A DNA stretch of 64,000 nt from UBA11865 sp041570195 (GTDB lineage: Bacteria; Chloroflexota; Anaerolineae; Promineifilales; Promineifilaceae), in the NCBI GenBank assembly GCA_041570195.1, contig JBFFWQ010000008.1, forward strand, positions 1-64,000, given 5' to 3'. Positions within the stretch are counted from its first letter, which is position 1; each line of letters begins with the position of its first letter. The notes under the pieces were generated by a model that worked only from the letters and a program-made list of their open reading frames with translations, was not told the origin of the DNA and did not search any database. A program made the position numbers and the translations under genes. Shown here piece by piece: positions 59,843 to 64,000 of this stretch.

Positions 59843-61159
59843 ATGTCAGATTCAGAGGACCTGCGCCGGTCGATTATGGCGCAGGTTGCTGATTATTATC
59901 GCCAGGTGCATGAAGAGAACGACTTCGTGCCAGGCAAAACACGTGTGCAGTATGCCGGCCGAGTGTTCGACGAACGCGAACTGCAGAATATGGTTGGCTC
60001 CGCCCTCGATTTTTGGCTGACGGCCGGCCCCGAAGCTGAACGTTTCGAACAGAAGCTTGGCGGCATACTAGGCGTTCGCGAAGTGATTCCGGTTAACGCC
60101 GGTTCTTCGGCGAATCTGGTTGCTGTTTCCGCTCTGTGTTCAAAACGTCTACGAAATGGCCTGCGGCCGGGCGATGAAGTGATCGTTCCCGCTGCTAGCT
60201 TCCCAACAACCGTCAATCCGATCATTCAAAACAGGCTGGTCCCGGTTTTCATTGATAGTCGTCTTGGCGATTACAATCTGGATCCCGACTACCTAGAGGC
60301 CGCACTATCGGACCGTACCAGGGCCCTCATGTTCGCTCATACCTTAGGAAATCCAGCCGACCTGGATACCATAACTGATTTCGTCCGCAAGCATAACTTA
60401 TTCCTGATTGAGGACAGTTGCGATGCCCTGGGTAGCACGTGGGACGGCAAGCAGGTGGGCACGTTCGGCCATTTTGGAACGCTGAGTTTCTATCCTGCCC
60501 ACCATATCACCACTGGCGAGGGTGGCGCCGCCTTTACCAGCAGCCGTCGACTGGCCAAGATAGCTCGCTCTGTGCGCGATTGGGGTCGCGATTGCTGGTG
60601 CGGCTACGACAATCCGTTGAACGGCAAATGTGGTACTCGCTTTGAACGCCAGGTGCCCGGCATGCCGGGCCACTACGACCACCGCTACTTCTATACCGAG
60701 ATTGGCTACAATCTCAAGATCACCGATCCCCAGGCGGCAATCGGCCTGGCTCAACTGGATAAGTTGCCCGAGTTCGTCACCCGGCGGCGTACCAATTTTG
60801 CTTTCCTCTACGAAGCCCTGGTCCAATTTGAGGAATATCTGGCGCTGCCAGAGTGGCGCGACAAGGCTGAGCCTTCCTGGTTTGCCATGCCTATACTTGT
60901 TCGTGACGAGGCGCCCTTTACTCGCTATGAGATAACCCGTTTCCTGGAAGGTCACAACGTAGAGACGAGGCCTTTATTCGCCGGCAATATTCTCAAGCAG
61001 CCTGCCTATCAGGGCATTGACTGTCGGGTAGTTGGTAACGTGACGGTCTCCGATCAGATTATGCGCAGCGTCTTCTTCGTCGGTGTCTATCCGGGGTTGA
61101 ATAGGCAGCGCCTTGAATACATGGTCGACGTTTTTGAAACATTTCTAAGAAAGCTATAG
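59843..61159 (+). CDS. rfbH: CDP-4-keto-6-deoxyglucose-3-dehydrase-like (RfbH/E1) aminotransferase-fold enzyme
   Basis: The 438-aa enzyme has the DegT/StrS fold but the PLP/PMP Lys is replaced by His: SFYPAHHITTGEGG (H220, H221). This is the signature of the 3-dehydrase E1, which uses PMP and an iron-sulfur cluster for C3 deoxygenation. C193 (EDSCDALG), C251, C253 (DCWCG) and C263 (GKCGTRF) provide cluster ligands; in the known E1 motif the last gap is slightly shorter. It should make a 3,6-dideoxyhexose precursor for surface glycan. A reductase (E3/RfbI) and the CDP-glucose genes are not in the window. The symbol follows the closest known family. Confidence 0.88.
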   Translation: MSDSEDLRRSIMAQVADYYRQVHEENDFVPGKTRVQYAGRVFDERELQNMVGSALDFWLTAGPEAERFEQKLGGILGVREVIPVNAGSSANLVAVSALCSKRLRNGLRPGDEVIVPAASFPTTVNPIIQNRLVPVFIDSRLGDYNLDPDYLEAALSDRTRALMFAHTLGNPADLDTITDFVRKHNLFLIEDSCDALGSTWDGKQVGTFGHFGTLSFYPAHHITTGEGGAAFTSSRRLAKIARSVRDWGRDCWCGYDNPLNGKCGTRFERQVPGMPGHYDHRYFYTEIGYNLKITDPQAAIGLAQLDKLPEFVTRRRTNFAFLYEALVQFEEYLALPEWRDKAEPSWFAMPILVRDEAPFTRYEITRFLEGHNVETRPLFAGNILKQPAYQGIDCRVVGNVTVSDQIMRSVFFVGVYPGLNRQRLEYMVDVFETFLRKL

Positions 61160-61205
61160 AGACTCTTGTTGGGAAACAGGCGGGTGGCGCCGATCCCATT
61201 GTGCC

Positions 61206-61967
61206 ATGAAGAAATTATCGGTCATAATCTGCTGCTATAACGAGGCCGCAACAATAGAAGATGTCATTGAGCTGACCAGACGCGTTGAACTTGGCGGCGG
61301 TTGGGAGCGCGAGATCATCGTAGTCGACAACTTTTCGACCGATGGCACGCGAGAGATTCTAGAGTCGATAAGCGAACCCGATACGACCGCCATTTTTCAC
61401 GAACGGAATATGGGCAAAGGCGCTTCGATCCGAACGGGCATATCCGTCATGAAAGGCAGCTACATGATTATCCAGGACGCCGACAAGGAGTATGACCCGG
61501 CCGAGCACGCCAACTTCTGTCGCCTGGCCGATGAAACTAGCGCCGCCGCCATATTTGGCTCGCGCGTACTTGGCGGAGACGTCAAGTATGAATATGCCCA
61601 TGCTTATTTGGGTGTTCGCTTTTTGACGGCCGTGACCAACCTTCTCTTTGGAGGACGACTGACCGATGTAGCCACAGCTACAAAGATGGTACGCGCAGAC
61701 GTCATTCAGTCGCTCAATCTGACATGCAGCGGATTTGATCTCGATTTCGAAATGCCGGACAAGATCTTGCTATCGGGTAATGAGATTCTGGAGATCCCGA
61801 TCAGATACGATCCGCGTACCTATGCGGAAGGCAAGAAGATCAAAACGAAAGACGGAGTGAAGGCTCTTCTGATCATGCTGCGTGATCGACTGGGCTTATC
61901 GCCGGTCCTGAAGCCCGGTGTGAAGGAGGCCTCGGTGCATCCCGACAGCGCCGAACGTTCTGCCTGA
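61206..61967 (+). CDS. Family 2 glycosyltransferase (dolichol-phosphate-mannose-synthase-like)
   Basis: The 253-aa protein has a GT-A fold: SVIICCYNEAATIEDVI, EIIVVDNFSTDGTREIL, MGKGASIRTGI and IIQDADKEYDP (the DxD region), then FGSRVLGG. There are no membrane helices. It is a GT2 of the DPM1/polyprenyl-phosphate sugar transferase type, which loads a sugar from NDP-sugar to a lipid phosphate. It lies 46 bases after the rfbH-like gene and so probably shares its function in surface glycan synthesis. Confidence 0.9.
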   Translation: MKKLSVIICCYNEAATIEDVIELTRRVELGGGWEREIIVVDNFSTDGTREILESISEPDTTAIFHERNMGKGASIRTGISVMKGSYMIIQDADKEYDPAEHANFCRLADETSAAAIFGSRVLGGDVKYEYAHAYLGVRFLTAVTNLLFGGRLTDVATATKMVRADVIQSLNLTCSGFDLDFEMPDKILLSGNEILEIPIRYDPRTYAEGKKIKTKDGVKALLIMLRDRLGLSPVLKPGVKEASVHPDSAERSA

Positions 61968-62046
61968 GTCTAATCGCTGGCCCATCCCACCTGCTGGCCC
62001 AGCAAGCACATGAAACGAGAGAACGAACATTATACAAAGGGCACTT

Positions 62047-63003
62047 ATGAAGGTCGTTATTACTGGCTCTATTGCGTTTGATTATTTGATGTCATTTCCC
62101 GGTCGTTTCAGCGACCATTTGCTGGCCGATCAATTGGACAAGGTGAGCGTCAGCTTCCTGGTAGATTCGATGCGTCGCATGCGCGGCGGAATAGCGGCCA
62201 ACATCGCCTATACCAACGCCTTGCTAGGCGGTCGGCCGGCGATAATGGCCGCGGCCGGTCGAGATTTCGGCACCTATCGTCAGTGGCTTGAAAAGCGTGG
62301 CATCGACACCTCCGGTATCGTCGCTTTCGACGATGTGTATTGCGCCTCGTTTTTCGTGAATACTGACCAAGATCAGAATCAGATAGCCAGCTTTTATACT
62401 GGCGCCATGGCACGCGCCGCCGAGTTATCCTTTTCAGCCAATGCTCCTGGCGCAGAGTTGGCCGTCATTTCGCCAAATGATCCGGAGGCAATGCGCAATC
62501 ACGTATCCGAGTGTAAGCAACTGGGCATCGCCTATATTTACGACCCTAGCCAGCAGGTGATTCGCCTATCGGCCGATGACCTGTGCCAGGGTGTCGATGG
62601 CTGCACATTGCTGACCGTCAACGAGTACGAGCTCAGCATGATTCAGGAAAAGAGTGGCCTCGATCTGGACAAGATCCTGACGATGTGTGGTGGGCTTCTA
62701 CTCACCTTAGGCAAGAACGGCTCGCAGATCTACGTCGACGATAAACTCTTCGATATTCCGGCCGTACCGCCGCGAGAGATCGTGGAGCCGACAGGCGCCG
62801 GTGACGCCTTCCGCGGCGGCTTGCTGAGAGGTCTGCAGCTTGGTTTGCCCTGGGAGATTGTTGGCCAAATTGGCGCGCTGGCCGCTACCTACGTGCTGGA
62901 AAACCTGGGAACACAAGGCCACGACTATTCGCCTCAAGAGTTTGTTGATCGTTTCCGAGAACACTTCGACGATCAGGGAGCTCTAGATGTACTGCTGACA
63001 TAA
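62047..63003 (+). CDS. PfkB-family carbohydrate kinase, probably adenosine kinase
   Basis: The 318-aa kinase has the PfkB pattern: N-terminal VITGSIAFDYLMSF, MRGGIAANIAYTNALLGG, LLLTLGKNGSQIYVDD and the anion hole/catalytic site EPTGAGDAFRGGLLRG with the catalytic Asp. Adenosine kinases, ribokinases and fructokinases share these motifs. Its position 170 bases before ahcY, whose reaction releases adenosine, favours adenosine kinase, which would keep hydrolysis of S-adenosylhomocysteine going. This is a context inference. Confidence 0.85.
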   Translation: MKVVITGSIAFDYLMSFPGRFSDHLLADQLDKVSVSFLVDSMRRMRGGIAANIAYTNALLGGRPAIMAAAGRDFGTYRQWLEKRGIDTSGIVAFDDVYCASFFVNTDQDQNQIASFYTGAMARAAELSFSANAPGAELAVISPNDPEAMRNHVSECKQLGIAYIYDPSQQVIRLSADDLCQGVDGCTLLTVNEYELSMIQEKSGLDLDKILTMCGGLLLTLGKNGSQIYVDDKLFDIPAVPPREIVEPTGAGDAFRGGLLRGLQLGLPWEIVGQIGALAATYVLENLGTQGHDYSPQEFVDRFREHFDDQGALDVLLT

Positions 63004-63053
63004 ACGATAGTCGTATCGATTTCTGGACTGATTGGATGATGCAATCAATTACT

Positions 63054-63135
63054 CAAGCTCGCAAAACGAGCTTGCGGCCACTGACAAAGAATATGAGTTG
63101 ACAGCCTGGAAGGTCATGATCTGTGTAGATCTTCC
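63054..63135 (+). promoter_or_regulatory. Structured leader of ahcY
   Basis: CAAGCTCG (63054-63061) pairs with CGAGCTTG (63067-63074) across CAAAA. GGAAG (63108-63112) pairs with CTTCC (63131-63135), enclosing a GATC/GATC pair. TTGACA is present at 63098-63103, but the -10 is weak. The block (63004-63171 is the gap) holds no T tract. It could be a promoter with structured leader; I cannot match it to the known SAH or SAM riboswitch cores. Confidence 0.4.
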
Positions 63136-63171
63136 AAAATCCATGTCTTAACCCAAAAGGAGACCATAACA

Positions 63172-64000
63172 ATGGACTACGATATCAAAAATCCAAATCT
63201 GGCGACGGGCGGCCGCCACCGGATCGAATGGGCCGAGCAGGAGATGCCGGTGTTGCGAAGTATTCGCCAACGTTTCGCAAAGGAGCGCCCGCTAACCGGC
63301 ACCCGGATCAGCGCCTGTCTTCATGTTACCACGGAGACAGCCAATCTGGCTCATACCCTTCAGGTTGGCGGGGCTGAAGTCGTCCTGTGTGCCAGCAACC
63401 CGCTGAGTACTCAGGATGATGTGGCGGCTAGCCTGGTCAGTCACTATGAGATTCCAGTCTTCGCCATCAAAGGTGAGGACAATGAGACGTATTACAATCA
63501 TATTAGGGCCGCACTAGACCATCAGCCCAACATCACTATGGACGACGGCGCAGACTTGGTCAGCACCATCCACAAAGGGCGAACCGAATTGCTTGATGCG
63601 ATCATCGGCGGCACTGAAGAGACGACGACAGGCGTCATCAGGCTTCGCGCGATGGCTAACCAGGGCCAGTTGCGCTTCCCGGTTATTGCCGTTAACGACG
63701 CCCTGACCAAGCACATGTTTGACAATCGTTACGGCACCGGCCAATCTACTATTGACGGCGTCATCAGGGCTACCAACGTCCTGATCGCCGGCAAAACCGT
63801 GGTCGTAGCTGGCTACGGTTGGTGCAGCCGCGGAATCGCCATGCGTGCCAGCGGTTTGGGCGGCAATGTGATCGTGACCGAAGTCGATCCGCTGAAGGGG
63901 CTTGAAGCGGTGATGGATGGCTTTCGAGTGATGCCCATGCAGCAGGCAGCTGAGGTTGGCGATATTTTCATCACGGCCACCGGCGACATTCACGTCATCG
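63172..64000 (+). CDS. ahcY: Adenosylhomocysteinase, 5' part (runs off the window)
   Basis: ATG 63172 has AAGGAG 8 bases upstream and opens a frame that is still open at the last base (276 codons seen). The sequence is clear SAH hydrolase: RISACLHVTTETANL, ASNPLSTQDDVAA, TMDDGADLVSTIH, EETTTGVIRL, FPVIAVNDALTKHMFDNRYG and the NAD-binding VVAGYGWCSRGIAMRA. It hydrolyses S-adenosylhomocysteine to homocysteine and adenosine and keeps methylation going. The normal length is about 420-480 aa, so about 150-200 codons lie outside the window. The preceding PfkB kinase could remove adenosine. Confidence 0.95.
   Translation, partial: MDYDIKNPNLATGGRHRIEWAEQEMPVLRSIRQRFAKERPLTGTRISACLHVTTETANLAHTLQVGGAEVVLCASNPLSTQDDVAASLVSHYEIPVFAIKGEDNETYYNHIRAALDHQPNITMDDGADLVSTIHKGRTELLDAIIGGTEETTTGVIRLRAMANQGQLRFPVIAVNDALTKHMFDNRYGTGQSTIDGVIRATNVLIAGKTVVVAGYGWCSRGIAMRASGLGGNVIVTEVDPLKGLEAVMDGFRVMPMQQAAEVGDIFITATGDIHVI

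Noticed and set aside
63004..63171. SAH or SAM riboswitch upstream of ahcY
   Set aside because: There are hairpins, but I cannot match the conserved cores of either class; kept only as a structured leader.
1..64000. tRNA, rRNA, CRISPR array, insertion sequence or prophage
   Set aside because: No tRNA T-loop/acceptor layout, rRNA stretch, regular short repeat-spacer array, transposase or phage gene was seen.

Overview
The window looks like one chromosomal piece of a Chloroflexota bacterium (Anaerolineae/Caldilineae/Ardenticatenia-like). This is inferred from gene content and style, not from a marker gene search. The clues are moderate GC, a very frequent GGCCGG word in genes on both strands, TrmFO, many exported proteins with Pro/Thr-rich linkers, tandem-GNAT proteins, and a single-membrane style of envelope (LPxSG-like anchor, LysM protein, M23 peptidase). 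I see no phage, insertion sequence, CRISPR array, rRNA or tRNA. Nearly all genes are intact. The exceptions are a surface protein interrupted by TAG (100-642), an RND pump interrupted by TGA (38200-43224) and a badly decayed FrnE/DsbA-family gene (31661-32232).

Layout. 1-13.5 kb (+ strand): the broken surface protein, a DtxR/MntR-type regulator with an operator-like palindrome, a receiver-only response regulator, a GNAT protein, a three-domain fusion (PLP enzyme, 2-hydroxyacid-dehydrogenase-like, ParB/SerK-like), a short promoter-to-terminator unit, a HAD hydrolase, a tandem GNAT, an ABC-2 exporter pair, an M23 peptidase and a penicillin-acylase-family hydrolase. 13.5-36.8 kb (- strand): acyl-CoA dehydrogenase, M20 peptidase, HflX, DUF4139 protein, M28 peptidase, TrmFO, TPR, MA-type peptidase, AEC transporter, HEAT-repeat protein, site-2 protease, a ThiP/FbpB-like importer without its binding protein, UspA, a TSUP transporter, the FrnE remnant, and a heterodimeric ABC multidrug exporter under a MarR regulator. 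37.1-43.7 kb (- strand): DegV, then a MarR-RND pump operon whose pump has a huge repeat-filled insert.

43.7-64 kb (+ strand): a promoter and a glmS-ribozyme-like leader upstream of glmS, a GNAT gene overlapping glmS, two tandem C39-like peptidase/TPR paralogues, tyrS, and an operon of aldehyde dehydrogenase, two CoA-transferase subunits and a class III aminotransferase. Then come a membrane sensor with a degenerate histidine-kinase core, a LysM protein, an RfbH-type sugar dehydratase, a GT2 glycosyltransferase, a PfkB/adenosine-kinase-like gene and the start of ahcY, which runs off the window.

The most notable items are: (i) the glmS ribozyme candidate with an approximately 60-nt expansion in its core; (ii) the RND pump whose first periplasmic region is replaced by about 770 residues containing about seven related helical repeats, and whose frame is then cut by one TGA; (iii) the serine-centred triple fusion. 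All functional calls rest on reading the sequence and known family motifs; no database search was run.
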